Shown: positions 25,702-34,827, counted from the first letter of the stretch. The stretch: 48,243 nt of DNA from Colwellia sp. (GCA_016745015.1 JADGDH010000005.1:1-48243); one strand, 5' to 3'. The notes: a model not told the origin generated them from the sequence alone. A program made the numbers and translations.

Positions 25702-27999
25702 ATGAAAATAGGGATTATCGTTGGTACTAGACCCGAAATCATCAAAATGGCGCCCGTTATTCGTGAATGTCAAAAACGCGCTATACCATATTTTATTATC
25801 CATTCTAATCAGCATTATTCAGAAGAAATGGATAGCATTTTCTTTAAAGAATTAGAGCTCCCTGCTCCTCATTATAATTTAGGTGTTGGTTCTGGTTTAC
25901 ATAGTAATCAAACGGGTAATATTTTAATTGAAATGGAGCCTATTTTAATTCAAGAGAAGCCTGATGTGGTTTTAGTGCAAGGCGATACTAATACAGTATT
26001 GTCTGGCGCGCTAGCTGCTTCTAAGTTAGAGATTAAAGTCGGGCATATTGAAGCTGGTTTACGTAGTTATGATAGAACTATGCCAGAAGAAACTAACCGT
26101 ATTATGACCGATCACATAAGTGATTTTTTATTTGCAGTTGGGCCTAATCAGCATGCAATTTTAGCTAAAGAAGGTATAGATACAGATAAAATTTTTACTG
26201 TTGGCAATACGGTTTCAGATTCACTGTTTCAGCATTTAGATATTTCAGCTAGCACGAGTACTATTCTAGCTGACTTAGATGTTGAGTCAGGCAAGTTTTT
26301 CTTAGTGACAGCTCACCGAGCATCTAATGTTGATGTAATGGCTAATTTGATGGAATTACTAGCCTTATTTGATAAATTACATGCTAAGTACAGCCAAACT
26401 ATCGTTTGGCCAATTCACCCTCGAACACAAGCTAAGCTCAAAGAGTTTGGTATTGATCTACCAAGCTATTTAAAACTAATTCCGCCAATTGGTTATTTAG
26501 ATTTCATTCAGCTGCAAAAGCATGCACAGTTAATTTTAACAGACTCGGGTGGTATTCAAGAAGAAGCCTGTTTGCTTGGCGTACCTTGTATTACCTTGCG
26601 TGATAATACTGAACGTCCAGAGTCTATTGAAGTTGGTGCAAATGTTCTTGTTGGCCGTGATGCTGATAAAGCGTTAGCTGCTGCCGATAAATGGCTGTCA
26701 ACTGCGAGTGGTGATTTTAGTTGGAAAAATCCTTTTGGTGATGGTCATGTTGCTGAATTAATTTTAGATATTGTCACTAACACTCAATCTAGTAATGCTA
26801 ATGAAGTTATAGAAGCTAAAAATGAAACACTTGCCGTTATTGGTATGGGATATATGGGTTTACCTATTGCAAGCTTGTTAGCTCAAGCAGGTTATAGCGT
26901 TACTGGTGTTGATTTAAATAGTGATAAAGTTGATGCAATTAACCAAGCAGAATGTCCATTTGATGAGGCAGGTCTGCCGGAGTTAATTCAACAAGTTGTT
27001 AGCCAAGGCTTTTTAAGGGCTAGTACAGAAATACCGTCAAGTGAAACTTATCTTGTTGCTGTTCCTACGCCTCATAAAGGCTCTTCTCAAGACTCTTATC
27101 AAGGTAAGTGTTGTGATCGCTCTTATGTGTTTAGTGCTGTTGACGCTATAGCAAAAGTCGCTAAGAATGGTCAAACGGTTATTGTAGAGTCAACTATTTC
27201 TCCACAAACTAGTTTAGCTGTTGAGCAGCGCTTTAAAGATGCAGGGTTAACTATTGATGTTGTTCATTGCCCTGAACGTGCAATTCCAGGTCAAACTTTG
27301 CATGAATTGGTGCATAATGATCGTATTATTGGTGCTAGTAGTGAAACTGCACAATTAAAAGTGAAAGCGGTTTATCAAAGTTTTGTAAAAGGTGAAGTGT
27401 TTTTAACAGACTTGACTACTGCAGAATGTATAAAATTAGTAGAAAACACTTCTCGTGATGTTGGAATTGCTTTCGCTAATGAGCTTTCAGAAATAGCTAA
27501 AGAATTAAATGTAGATGTATATGAAGTCATTCGTTTAGCAAATCGACACCCCAGAGTGAACGTTTTAACACCGGGGCCAGGGGTTGGCGGACATTGCATT
27601 CCAATTGATCCGTGGTTTTTGGTAGAAAACACTAAATCAGGTGAGTTTGTCCGTTTAGCTAGAGCGATTAATGATAAACGCCCAAGTATTGTAGCCCAAC
27701 AGGCTTTAGATTTATTAACTGGCGATATTAAAGGAAAAAAAGTGGGTATTTTAGGCGTTGCCTATAAAGCTAATGTTGATGATTGTCGAGAGTCACCTGC
27801 AGAGGCTATTTTAGAGCACTTTAATAACGCAGGTGTTAATGTTAAGTATCATGACCCTTATGTAGAAAGCTGGGATTGCCCACGAATATCAACCATAAAC
27901 GAAATGGATAACTGGGCAGATGTTATTATTTTGGTAACAGATCATGAGTGTTATAGTAACTTGTCTCTTAACACTTTTATGCTAAATACTAGAGCGTAA
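25702..27999 (+). CDS. wecB-wecC: Fused UDP-GlcNAc 2-epimerase / UDP-ManNAc 6-dehydrogenase (WecB-WecC)
   Basis: A single open frame of 765 residues joins two enzymes. Residues 1-357 are a WecB-type non-hydrolysing UDP-GlcNAc 2-epimerase: GIIVGTRPEIIKMAPVI, GHIEAGLRSYDRTMPEETNR (116-135), TAHRASN and DSGGIQEEA (281-289). After a linker of about 20 residues, residues 377-765 are a WecC-type UDP-ManNAc dehydrogenase: the NAD loop GMGYMGLPIA (381-390), ESTISPQTS, and the catalytic Cys632 in GGHCIPIDPWFL. Both halves look complete and active. It would turn UDP-GlcNAc into UDP-ManNAcA, a uronic acid for acidic glycans. The genes are normally separate. AAGGAT precedes ATG 25702, and TATAAT at 25669-25674 could be a -10 box. 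The second prsT gene follows after 49 bases. Confidence 0.93.
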   Translation: MKIGIIVGTRPEIIKMAPVIRECQKRAIPYFIIHSNQHYSEEMDSIFFKELELPAPHYNLGVGSGLHSNQTGNILIEMEPILIQEKPDVVLVQGDTNTVLSGALAASKLEIKVGHIEAGLRSYDRTMPEETNRIMTDHISDFLFAVGPNQHAILAKEGIDTDKIFTVGNTVSDSLFQHLDISASTSTILADLDVESGKFFLVTAHRASNVDVMANLMELLALFDKLHAKYSQTIVWPIHPRTQAKLKEFGIDLPSYLKLIPPIGYLDFIQLQKHAQLILTDSGGIQEEACLLGVPCITLRDNTERPESIEVGANVLVGRDADKALAAADKWLSTASGDFSWKNPFGDGHVAELILDIVTNTQSSNANEVIEAKNETLAVIGMGYMGLPIASLLAQAGYSVTGVDLNSDKVDAINQAECPFDEAGLPELIQQVVSQGFLRASTEIPSSETYLVAVPTPHKGSSQDSYQGKCCDRSYVFSAVDAIAKVAKNGQTVIVESTISPQTSLAVEQRFKDAGLTIDVVHCPERAIPGQTLHELVHNDRIIGASSETAQLKVKAVYQSFVKGEVFLTDLTTAECIKLVENTSRDVGIAFANELSEIAKELNVDVYEVIRLANRHPRVNVLTPGPGVGGHCIPIDPWFLVENTKSGEFVRLARAINDKRPSIVAQQALDLLTGDIKGKKVGILGVAYKANVDDCRESPAEAILEHFNNAGVNVKYHDPYVESWDCPRISTINEMDNWADVIILVTDHECYSNLSLNTFMLNTRA

Positions 28000-28048
28000 A
28001 CATGAGAAGCTCATTGCTTAATGGGTCTTTTATATTAAGGAAATAAGA

Positions 28049-30790
28049 ATGAAACTTACTTGCCATGTGGTGTTGTTTACCTTTGTCTTACTGGTATCTG
28101 CTTGTAGTGACAATGAGTCGGCTCAAACGTATATCAGCAAAGCAGAAAGCTTGATTGCTGAAAAAGAAAACAGTTCAGCTGTAATTTCGTTAAAGAATGC
28201 ACTTAAAATTGATGCTAAAAATGCCCAAGCGAGGTTTTTATTAGGTAAGCTATACCTAAGTGAGGGTGATGCAGAAAAGGCAACCAAGGAGTTAGAGCGA
28301 GCTAACAAATTAAATTTTGATGTCGATAAAGTACTCCCTTTGTTAGCTAGAGCATACATGTTAACAGAGTCAGATGATGATGTTTTAGCGCTTTCTTCTC
28401 AAGAAGATTTTTTGTCTACAGCTAAAACGCAATACTTAGCCTATAAAACAATAGTATTGCTGCGAACAAGCGATAATGAACTAGCAGAAAAAACGGTTGA
28501 AGCGGCGCTTTCTGTTTCCCAAACCGATGGTTATAGTATGCTAGCAAACGCATATTTGGAGTTATCTAAACAAAAAGTTGCGCATGCAAGTACACTGGTT
28601 GAGCGAATTTTAACGGCAACCCCAAACAATGTTGATGCACTTATGCTACAGGGGCAAATAGCTACGGTTGAAAAAAATTATTCTTTAGCAGTTGATAGCT
28701 TTCAAAAATATTTAAAACTACAACCAAACTCAGGCAAGGTGCAATTATTTATTGCTGATGCACTATTAAAAAATGGTCAGTTTAAAGAGGCGGAAAAAAT
28801 TGCTGATTCAATTTTAGCTAAAGTACCAACACAACCCTTTCTTCAATATATTAAAGCAATGGTACGCTTTGAAGATAAAGACTATAAAGCAGCAAGTACT
28901 CTTGCTAATCAATCTTTAAACTCGGGTTTTAACTCTTTTAGTTTAAAATTAGTCGCGGGTGCAAGTGCATTTTATATGCAAAACCATGAACAAAGTAACA
29001 ATCATTTAAAGGATCTAATGCCGTACTTATCAGTAGATCATCCTGCTAGAAGAATGCTAGCTGTAAGTCAGTTACAGTTAGGCTTGATTGATGATATTAG
29101 TGAAACATTAACGGATTATGATTCAGCAAATAAAGAAAACGCCCAGTTCTTATCAACATTAAGCTATGAGTTATTAGAGGTTGGTGCTTTTGAAAAGGCA
29201 CAAGAAATGGCGAACTATGCGGATAATTCCAGTGAAATGACTGCTGAACAAACTGCAAGGGCTGGTGTGTTAAAGTTAATGATGAATGATCCTTCAGGCA
29301 TTGAAAAGCTAGAAATAGCACTGCAGCAAAATCCTGAATTGGTTTCAGCAGAGCTTGCACTTGCTTTCGCATCAATTAAGTTAGGAAATTTACCCCGAGC
29401 AGCTAAAATAGCGGACAAATGGTTAATAGAATACCCAAATAAAGCGGGTGGTTATAACCTTAAAGCAACTATTTATTTTAATAACAATGAATTAGAGCAA
29501 GGAAAGGCTGCATTAGAGAAAAGCTTAGCGTTAGAGCCTAACAATGTTTATGCTTTGACCCAAATGGTGAAACTTGCAAATCATCAAAAAGATACAAAGC
29601 AGGCGATATTATTAACAGAACAAGCTCTAGAAGCTCATCCCAATAATGTTGAAGTGCTTCGTCAATATTTTGAATTTCATAAAAATGAAACTGGGTTGAA
29701 AGTGTTAACTCAGGCTCAGCAAAGTCATACTGAGAATATCCAATACGGCATATTGTTAGCTGAAGCATTAATGCACCTAGAGAAATTTAAGCAAGCTAGT
29801 GCTGTGTTAGATGGCTATCAATTAAGTGTTAAAACGCCTAAACGTTACTGGCAGCTGGCGCTTGCTGCTAATGCAAAGCAACCTGACGGGAAGGATGTTT
29901 ATTCTATTTTAGATCAGTGGCATAAAACCAACCCTTACCATATTGAGCCAATTTTTTTATTAGTAAAATACTGGGCTAACCAAAAATCACCAGATAGAGC
30001 ATTAAGTGTGCTAGACGGTGCTTTTAAAAGGCACCCAAATAATCTAATGCTTCATTTAGTGAAAATGCAGGTTTTATTGGATGATAATCGTGGAAATGAT
30101 GCTAAAACATTATTTAAAAAGTTAGGTGACTTTGATGTTAATGAAGACTTGCTTGCAGGCATTGAAGGACGAATTCTTTTATTAGATAAAAACTTTGTGG
30201 CTGCTATACCAAAATTAAAGCAACACTATCAAACAAAATCTACCAGTAGTAATGTCACTTATCTTGCTTATGCTTTAGAAGCAAATAATCAAAAAACACA
30301 GGCAATAAAGTTACTGGAACAGTTCTTGAGTAAAGAAGAAAATAAAACTAGCCCAAGAGTTAGTTTAAGCCTAGCAAATATGTATTTAACTGAACATCAA
30401 GATAAAGCTATTGTTGAATATGAACGACTTATTAAAGCACAACCAAATAATATTGTGGCATTAAATAATATATCTTGGCTTTATATGGATCAGGGGAAAT
30501 TTGCTCAGGCGTTGCGATATTCTAAACAAGCATATGACTTAGAAGGAAAAATACCTAACGTGGTTGATACATTCGCACAAGCTTTGTTGAAATCTGAAAA
30601 GAAAGTAGAAGCTTTAGTTAAAGCGGAAGAGGCCTATGAATTGTCTAAAGGTCAAGATACAGATATTGCATTGAACTTAGCTGAGACACTGTTAGCCAAT
30701 GGTAAAAATAAGGAAGCTAAGCTTATTTTAAAAGATATAAATGCTGCCACAGCAAAGCAAAAAGAGAAGAAACAGAGATTGTTGAAGTAA
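28049..30790 (+). CDS. prsT: PEP-CTERM system TPR-repeat lipoprotein PrsT (second copy)
   Basis: A 913-residue lipoprotein with the same plan as the product of 18938-21637. The signal MKLTCHVVLFTFVLLVSAC ends in a lipobox with the lipidated Cys19. TPR units run through the rest (QARFLLGKLYLSEGDAEKAT, NVDALMLQGQIATVEKNYSL and NIVALNNISWLYMDQGKFAQ). The shared opening ESLIAEKENSSAVISLKNAL and LEALIQKREVSEAVINLKNI in the first copy show the two are paralogues, although they differ widely. AAGGAAAT before ATG 28049 is the ribosome site. It is the last gene of the sugar-nucleotide operon and is followed by a strong palindrome. Two PrsT-like proteins in one locus could serve different partners in export or assembly; that is inference. 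Confidence 0.88.
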   Translation: MKLTCHVVLFTFVLLVSACSDNESAQTYISKAESLIAEKENSSAVISLKNALKIDAKNAQARFLLGKLYLSEGDAEKATKELERANKLNFDVDKVLPLLARAYMLTESDDDVLALSSQEDFLSTAKTQYLAYKTIVLLRTSDNELAEKTVEAALSVSQTDGYSMLANAYLELSKQKVAHASTLVERILTATPNNVDALMLQGQIATVEKNYSLAVDSFQKYLKLQPNSGKVQLFIADALLKNGQFKEAEKIADSILAKVPTQPFLQYIKAMVRFEDKDYKAASTLANQSLNSGFNSFSLKLVAGASAFYMQNHEQSNNHLKDLMPYLSVDHPARRMLAVSQLQLGLIDDISETLTDYDSANKENAQFLSTLSYELLEVGAFEKAQEMANYADNSSEMTAEQTARAGVLKLMMNDPSGIEKLEIALQQNPELVSAELALAFASIKLGNLPRAAKIADKWLIEYPNKAGGYNLKATIYFNNNELEQGKAALEKSLALEPNNVYALTQMVKLANHQKDTKQAILLTEQALEAHPNNVEVLRQYFEFHKNETGLKVLTQAQQSHTENIQYGILLAEALMHLEKFKQASAVLDGYQLSVKTPKRYWQLALAANAKQPDGKDVYSILDQWHKTNPYHIEPIFLLVKYWANQKSPDRALSVLDGAFKRHPNNLMLHLVKMQVLLDDNRGNDAKTLFKKLGDFDVNEDLLAGIEGRILLLDKNFVAAIPKLKQHYQTKSTSSNVTYLAYALEANNQKTQAIKLLEQFLSKEENKTSPRVSLSLANMYLTEHQDKAIVEYERLIKAQPNNIVALNNISWLYMDQGKFAQALRYSKQAYDLEGKIPNVVDTFAQALLKSEKKVEALVKAEEAYELSKGQDTDIALNLAETLLANGKNKEAKLILKDINAATAKQKEKKQRLLK

Positions 30791-30818
30791 ATATTAATCA
30801 ATATTAATAAACATATAA

Positions 30819-30840
30819 GGGGTAATTTATTACCCCTTAT
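30819..30840. terminator. Bidirectional terminator-like palindrome after the second prsT
   Basis: AAGGGGTAAT (30819-30828) and ATTACCCCTT (30831-30840) are a perfect ten-base inverted repeat with a two-base spacer, followed by ATTTTGTT on the plus strand. It lies between convergent genes. Related hairpins occur at 32751 and 40654. Confidence 0.7.
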
Positions 30841-30899
30841 TTTGTTAAAATAAATTATAATTTTCAGTGTTTTTGTTACTCAAAACTTTCATTATTATA

Positions 30900-31718
30900 T
30901 TAATTTAAACTTTCAATTTGCTCACAAATATCATGTTCTATTGATTTATATAGGTTTTGAAAACCAGGAGATAGATTATCTAAAAATATTTCAGCATTGA
31001 TGTAATAAGGAGCTCTTAATCCATGGTATTCAATGGGCTCTCCAAGTGGCTGAAACTTTATACCCACAAACTTCATACTTCGAGCTAATCTAGGCTCCAT
31101 CATTACAAACGCGTGTTTTATACCAGAATCTATCGCCATTGTTGCAGCTGCCATGTATAAGCCAATTGCTATAAATGGGAAGCAACGTAACTCAATTTCA
31201 GAATATATTGCTTCTTGGATTACCCCAGTACCAGAGCCTTTAAATTGATCTGTTTTACGGCGTCTAAAATCAGCTTTTACCGCGAGTCGTGAAATCTCAC
31301 AAATTTCACTTCGCTTAAAGTTTTTAGGATGTAACTCTTCGTTAGTTATAGACTCTAAGCAATATTTTTCGATGGGTAATAGTTGATCTTCTTGCTGAAT
31401 TTTTACTACTCTAACGCAGCTAGTATATGCATTGGATGGTTTATGTTTAATTAATGAAAAAATGGATTGCCCATCAAACTCGTCTTTCTCTTGACCTTCT
31501 TTTTTTATTTCTTCAAAAGCTAACTCCTCACAATAAACATTATGACGAATTTTGAACGCTTCTTCTTTTAATGCGTTGTTAACAGCCACTTGAGGCTCTA
31601 AAAACTGGGTGAAATGCTCAGCAATATTATAGGCATCATGGTTTACCTTTATCGACGCAATTTTTTTTGTAATATCGCCGATAATGGGGGTATTTAACAG
31701 GCGTTTATTCCAGTTCAT
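30900..31718 (-). CDS. PEP-CTERM/exosortase-associated acyltransferase (N-acyl amino acid synthase type)
   Basis: A 272-residue protein of the exosortase-associated acyltransferase family, related in fold to autoinducer synthases and GNAT enzymes. The diagnostic block is FKIRHNVYCEELAFEE near 56-71, with Arg, Tyr, Cys and Glu as in the family's IRHxVYCEELGFE pattern. FDGQSIFSLIKH follows near 81-92, and ICEISRLAVKADFRRRK near 140-156 matches the E-x-SRLAV block. Such enzymes are predicted to transfer a fatty acyl group from acyl carrier protein to an amino acid. It has no signal peptide. GGA about seven bases before ATG 31718 supports the start. It is divergent from a secreted serine protease gene over a 257-base AT-rich gap. 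The product and its role in signalling or in the envelope are unknown. Confidence 0.88.
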   Translation of the reverse strand: MNWNKRLLNTPIIGDITKKIASIKVNHDAYNIAEHFTQFLEPQVAVNNALKEEAFKIRHNVYCEELAFEEIKKEGQEKDEFDGQSIFSLIKHKPSNAYTSCVRVVKIQQEDQLLPIEKYCLESITNEELHPKNFKRSEICEISRLAVKADFRRRKTDQFKGSGTGVIQEAIYSEIELRCFPFIAIGLYMAAATMAIDSGIKHAFVMMEPRLARSMKFVGIKFQPLGEPIEYHGLRAPYYINAEIFLDNLSPGFQNLYKSIEHDICEQIESLN

Positions 31719-31902
31719 TTGATTTCCAAGTTATTATGTTGATATTAGGTATATGTATATAGTTAATATAAACAAATATTTAGCTAATGTTAACTAAATA
31801 AGCAGTAATAATATAATATAATGAGTATAGCTTAATTTATCATATTTTCCTTGTCTATGAACAATGGCTCCTTTATTGGTGCTGTTTTTGTTCTTGTTTA
31901 GG

Positions 31903-31908
31903 TATAAT
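31903..31908 (+). promoter_or_regulatory. Candidate -10 box for the trypsin-like protease gene
   Basis: TATAAT lies 67 bases before GTG 31976 in the 257-base divergent gap (31719-31975). No good -35 box is present. Just downstream, GCAATT-AAAA-AATTGC (31917-31932) is a perfect inverted repeat that could be an operator. The rest of the gap is plain AT-rich sequence in which I see no small gene. Confidence 0.35.
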
Positions 31909-31975
31909 TGTGGTTGGCAATTAAAAAATTGCGTAAAGTAGACTAAATTAAATTATTTTATTATGGAAAATAACC

Positions 31976-32743
31976 GTGTTAAAAAAACTATTCATTATTA
32001 TATTTACTGTTGTTCTGCTGCTTTCAACTAAAGCTCAGGCGGCATTTGTTGACGTTGTCGCTAAAGTAAAACCTTCAGTTGTGGGTATTGGTATTCATAC
32101 CCCAACAAGTAGACCGCAAAATATTTTACGAGGTACAGGCTTTGTTATTGGTGATGGACACTATGTGGTAACTAATGCGCATGTTTTGCCTACAGAGCTT
32201 GATGACAGTTTATTGCAAAAAATGGCGGTATTTATTGGCTCAGGAAAAGAAGCCAAGGTGCGACAAGCTGAAATTGTAGTGACTTCTGACTTGTATGATT
32301 TAGCCATTTTGAAATTATCAGGTGCGGCTTTACCTGCAATGGCGTTATCTTCTGAACAATTTCGTAGCGATGGCACTTATGTTGCTTTTACTGGGTTCCC
32401 TATTGGTAGTATTTTAGGCTTGTATCCTGTTACTCATCGAGGAATTATTGCCAGTACCACGCCTACAGTTGTACCTGCACAAACGGCAGGGCAAATTAGT
32501 TTGAAGATGCTTAAGCGCATGCGAAACCCCTATTTAGTTTATCAATTAGACGCAACGGCCTACCCAGGTAATAGTGGTAGTGCTATGTATGATATGAAAA
32601 CAGGTGAGGTTTTGGGTATTATTAATAAGGTGTTTGTGCAAGCAACTAAAGAAGCTGTAATTAGCAACCCTAGTGGTATTACTTATGCAATTCCAGTTAA
32701 ATATTTACATCAAATAATAAAAGAAAATAATATAAAATTGTGA
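31976..32743 (+). CDS. Secreted trypsin-like serine protease
   Basis: A 255-residue exported protease of the trypsin-2/DegP-like fold. It has a signal peptide (MLKKLFIIIFTVVLLLSTKA then QAAF). The catalytic triad is complete: His69 in VVTNAHVLP, Asp108 in LYDLAILKL and Ser200 in AYPGNSGSAMY. There is no PDZ domain, so it is shorter than DegP/DegS. The gene starts at GTG 31976; a TGGA lies about 12 bases upstream, which is long, but no better start precedes the signal peptide. It is divergent from the N-acyl amino acid synthase gene and could process exported proteins or quality-control substrates in the periplasm. A role linked to the PEP-CTERM system is suggested only by position. The gene ends near a GGGGGTAAT hairpin shared with other convergent ends. 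Confidence 0.88.
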   Translation: MLKKLFIIIFTVVLLLSTKAQAAFVDVVAKVKPSVVGIGIHTPTSRPQNILRGTGFVIGDGHYVVTNAHVLPTELDDSLLQKMAVFIGSGKEAKVRQAEIVVTSDLYDLAILKLSGAALPAMALSSEQFRSDGTYVAFTGFPIGSILGLYPVTHRGIIASTTPTVVPAQTAGQISLKMLKRMRNPYLVYQLDATAYPGNSGSAMYDMKTGEVLGIINKVFVQATKEAVISNPSGITYAIPVKYLHQIIKENNIKL

Positions 32744-32750
32744 CATAAAT

Positions 32751-32768
32751 GGGGGTAATAAATTATCC
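32751..32768 (+). terminator. GGGGGTAAT hairpin between convergent protease and yibQ genes
   Basis: GGGTAAT (32753-32759) pairs with ATTATCC (32762-32768), one pair being G-U, around a two-base spacer. No T run follows, so classic rho-independent action is doubtful. The sequence resembles the palindromes at 30819 and 40654, also between convergent genes. Confidence 0.4.
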
Positions 32769-32777
32769 TTGCAGATG

Positions 32778-33554
32778 CTATTCGTTGCTTGCTATTTGCG
32801 CTTGATAATTATCAGGTGTTGAATATAAAGCAGATAACGGCACTAGCTCAATATTATTTTTTGCGAGTGTGGGGATTAAGCGCTTCAATACTTGAATTGT
32901 TTCAGGATGTGGGTGAGCGATAGCAATAGCTACTTTCTGAGACTTTGCATGGTTTATTAAAGACTGAAACTGCTTGGTAATATAGCTATCCGTTAATTGG
33001 TTATCAAGAAAAATATGACGATTTCGTACAGGAACACCTACTAATTTTGCGATACTTTCAGCTTTTGAGTATCGAGTTGTTTTACTGTCTAAAAAAAGTA
33101 AATGGTGTTGTTTTAAGAAGTTCATTGTCCACGTCATCGGGTCATTTAATTGCGTTAAATGGCTACCCATATGATTATTGATACCTATGGCAAAAGGTAC
33201 TTCGGCTAAAGAAGCATTTAAACTCGTTAAAACTTCTTCTCTACTCATCGCACTGGTCAGTGCGCCAGGGCCTAATTTTTTACCATTCTCGGCTTCCATC
33301 GGAATATGCAGCATTACGTCTTTATTCTTTGCATTGGCTTTAATTGCAATTTTTTTACCGTAAGGTGTATGAGGTAAAATAGAATAAGTGACAGCTCCTG
33401 GTAATGATAAAGCGTGCTTGTCTGTGTAACGATAACCTATGTCATCAATAACAATAGCAATACGTACAGGTTGAGCTTGTGTTGATTTTGTATATAAGAA
33501 ACATGATAAAATAAGAAAAATAATAGAAAAAAATTTCGAGACTGCTGAAATCAT
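32778..33554 (-). CDS. yibQ: Divergent polysaccharide deacetylase family protein (YibQ)
   Basis: A periplasmic protein of about 258 residues. After a signal peptide (ISAVSKFFSIIFLILSCFLY, then TKSTQAQ) it reads VRIAIVIDDIGYRY, the D-D-x-G-Y start of the divergent polysaccharide deacetylase family. VMLHIPMEA near 87 and INNHMGSHLTQL near 128 give the His residues of the metal site, and AIAHPHPETI near 215 gives the late His. The frame is open to GTG 33641, but no ribosome site is seen there and ATG 33554 begins exactly at a good signal peptide, so I prefer it. The order gpmI-envC-yibQ matches Escherichia coli, where all three are on one strand. The enzyme's substrate is not established; a peptidoglycan-linked role is suggested by the envC neighbour. 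Confidence 0.87.
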   Translation of the reverse strand: MISAVSKFFSIIFLILSCFLYTKSTQAQPVRIAIVIDDIGYRYTDKHALSLPGAVTYSILPHTPYGKKIAIKANAKNKDVMLHIPMEAENGKKLGPGALTSAMSREEVLTSLNASLAEVPFAIGINNHMGSHLTQLNDPMTWTMNFLKQHHLLFLDSKTTRYSKAESIAKLVGVPVRNRHIFLDNQLTDSYITKQFQSLINHAKSQKVAIAIAHPHPETIQVLKRLIPTLAKNNIELVPLSALYSTPDNYQAQIASNE

Positions 33555-33660
33555 TATTTTGGTTTTTATGGTAGTGGGGTTGTAAAAGCATAACATTTGG
33601 ATTTGTTTTTTTGTAGCAACTTTTAGATTTATTGTTTGCACTGATAATTATGTGAATAAA

Positions 33661-34827
33661 TTAGCGACACCAAAGCTTTGGGTTAACCGCCTTACCTTTA
33701 TGACGAATTTCAAAATATAGCCCAGCTTGATTTTGTCCGCCACTTTGCCCAACAAGCGCAATAGGCTCGCCTGTTTCTACTCGATCACCAACAGACTTTA
33801 ATAAAGCTTGATTATGGGCGTATAAACTCATATAACCGTTTCCATGGTCGATCACCGTTAATAAGCCATAACCTTTTAACCAATCAGAAAATAAAACTGT
33901 GCCGTTATGAATAGTTTGTACTTGTCTACCTATAGGTGCACCAAGTAAAACGCCTTTCCACTTTAAATAACCTTGTTTTTTGTTACCAAAGCTTCGTAGT
34001 AACCGTCCTTTTACGGGCCAAGTTAATTTTCTTTTTAGTTTGCTAAGTCCAGTTAAATCAACTTCTGCACGAATAAGCGCGGCCAGTTTTTGTAATGCAG
34101 CAGTTAAGTTAGCTTCATCTGCTTTTAATTTAGCGAGTTGTTGCTTACTTGATAATAGTTTTTTACTTAAAGAGGCAAGCGTCTTACTGCGGTTTTGTTT
34201 GTTTTTACTTAATGCTAAACGTTGTTTTTGTTGATTTTGTTTGAGTGTTTGTAATTGTTCAACTTGGCTTTGATGTTGTGTGGTTACAATCATTAGCTGG
34301 GCGATAGTTGCTTGAAACTTTTCAATTTCGTTAATGCGTGCTTTATTCAAGTATTGATAATACGTAATAGTGCGTTGAATTTTTCCACTCTGCTCTTGGT
34401 TCAGTAGCAATTTTAAATAGTCATGTTGACCTGTGGTATAGGCAGAACGGAGTTGTTTTGCTAGTAATCGCTCTTGTGTTTTTTTTTGCGAGGTTAAGCG
34501 TTGTTTTTCTTTGCTTAAAGAATGTATTTTCTTTTTTGTGGTTTTTAATAATTGCTCGGTATCGTTAATCGCTTTGGCTATTTTGGCGATAGCTAAGTCA
34601 TCATTTTTTAGCTTTTTTTCTAAAACTGATCTTGCTTTATTGGTTTTAAATATATTCGATTCTTGCTTGGCTATTGCTCGTTGAACGTCATTGAGTTTAG
34701 CGCTGTTTTGTTGCTTAGCTTTTTCGTTGTCGCTGTTACTGGCTTGAGATACAACAGGTACCAATAAGCAGCTTGCTAAAATTAAGCTGCTTAATAATTG
34801 TTGAAATGAAGAAGTAACCTTGGGCAT
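33661..34827 (-). CDS. envC: Murein hydrolase activator EnvC
   Basis: A periplasmic protein of about 388 residues with a signal peptide (SLILASCLLVPVVSQAS), a long coiled coil rich in Lys, Gln and Leu (about 30-250) and a C-terminal LytM/M23 domain (about 270-388). EnvC activates the amidases AmiA and AmiB at the division septum. As expected for an activator, the LytM zinc site is degenerate: the first H-x3-D motif is replaced by a KWKGVLLGAPIG stretch, and the final HxH reads GLYFEIRHKG, with Tyr in place of the metal-binding His. The frame opens one codon earlier at TTG 34830, but ATG 34827 is the natural start. It lies between gpmI and yibQ, as in Escherichia coli. Confidence 0.92.
   Translation of the reverse strand: MPKVTSSFQQLLSSLILASCLLVPVVSQASNSDNEKAKQQNSAKLNDVQRAIAKQESNIFKTNKARSVLEKKLKNDDLAIAKIAKAINDTEQLLKTTKKKIHSLSKEKQRLTSQKKTQERLLAKQLRSAYTTGQHDYLKLLLNQEQSGKIQRTITYYQYLNKARINEIEKFQATIAQLMIVTTQHQSQVEQLQTLKQNQQKQRLALSKNKQNRSKTLASLSKKLLSSKQQLAKLKADEANLTAALQKLAALIRAEVDLTGLSKLKRKLTWPVKGRLLRSFGNKKQGYLKWKGVLLGAPIGRQVQTIHNGTVLFSDWLKGYGLLTVIDHGNGYMSLYAHNQALLKSVGDRVETGEPIALVGQSGGQNQAGLYFEIRHKGKAVNPKLWCR

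Noticed and set aside
31916-31932. TTGGCAA...TTGC upstream of the protease as a second sigma-54 promoter
   Set aside because: The spacing between GG and GC is 13 bases, not the required 10. It is better read as the inverted repeat GCAATT-AAAA-AATTGC.
31719-31975. A small RNA or small gene in the 257-base gap before the protease
   Set aside because: AT-rich sequence with no terminator and no open frame preceded by a ribosome site; only a -10-like box and an inverted repeat are supportable.
33661-34827. EnvC LytM domain lacking zinc ligands as a broken gene
   Set aside because: Degenerate metal sites are the normal state of EnvC, which activates amidases and does not cut peptidoglycan.
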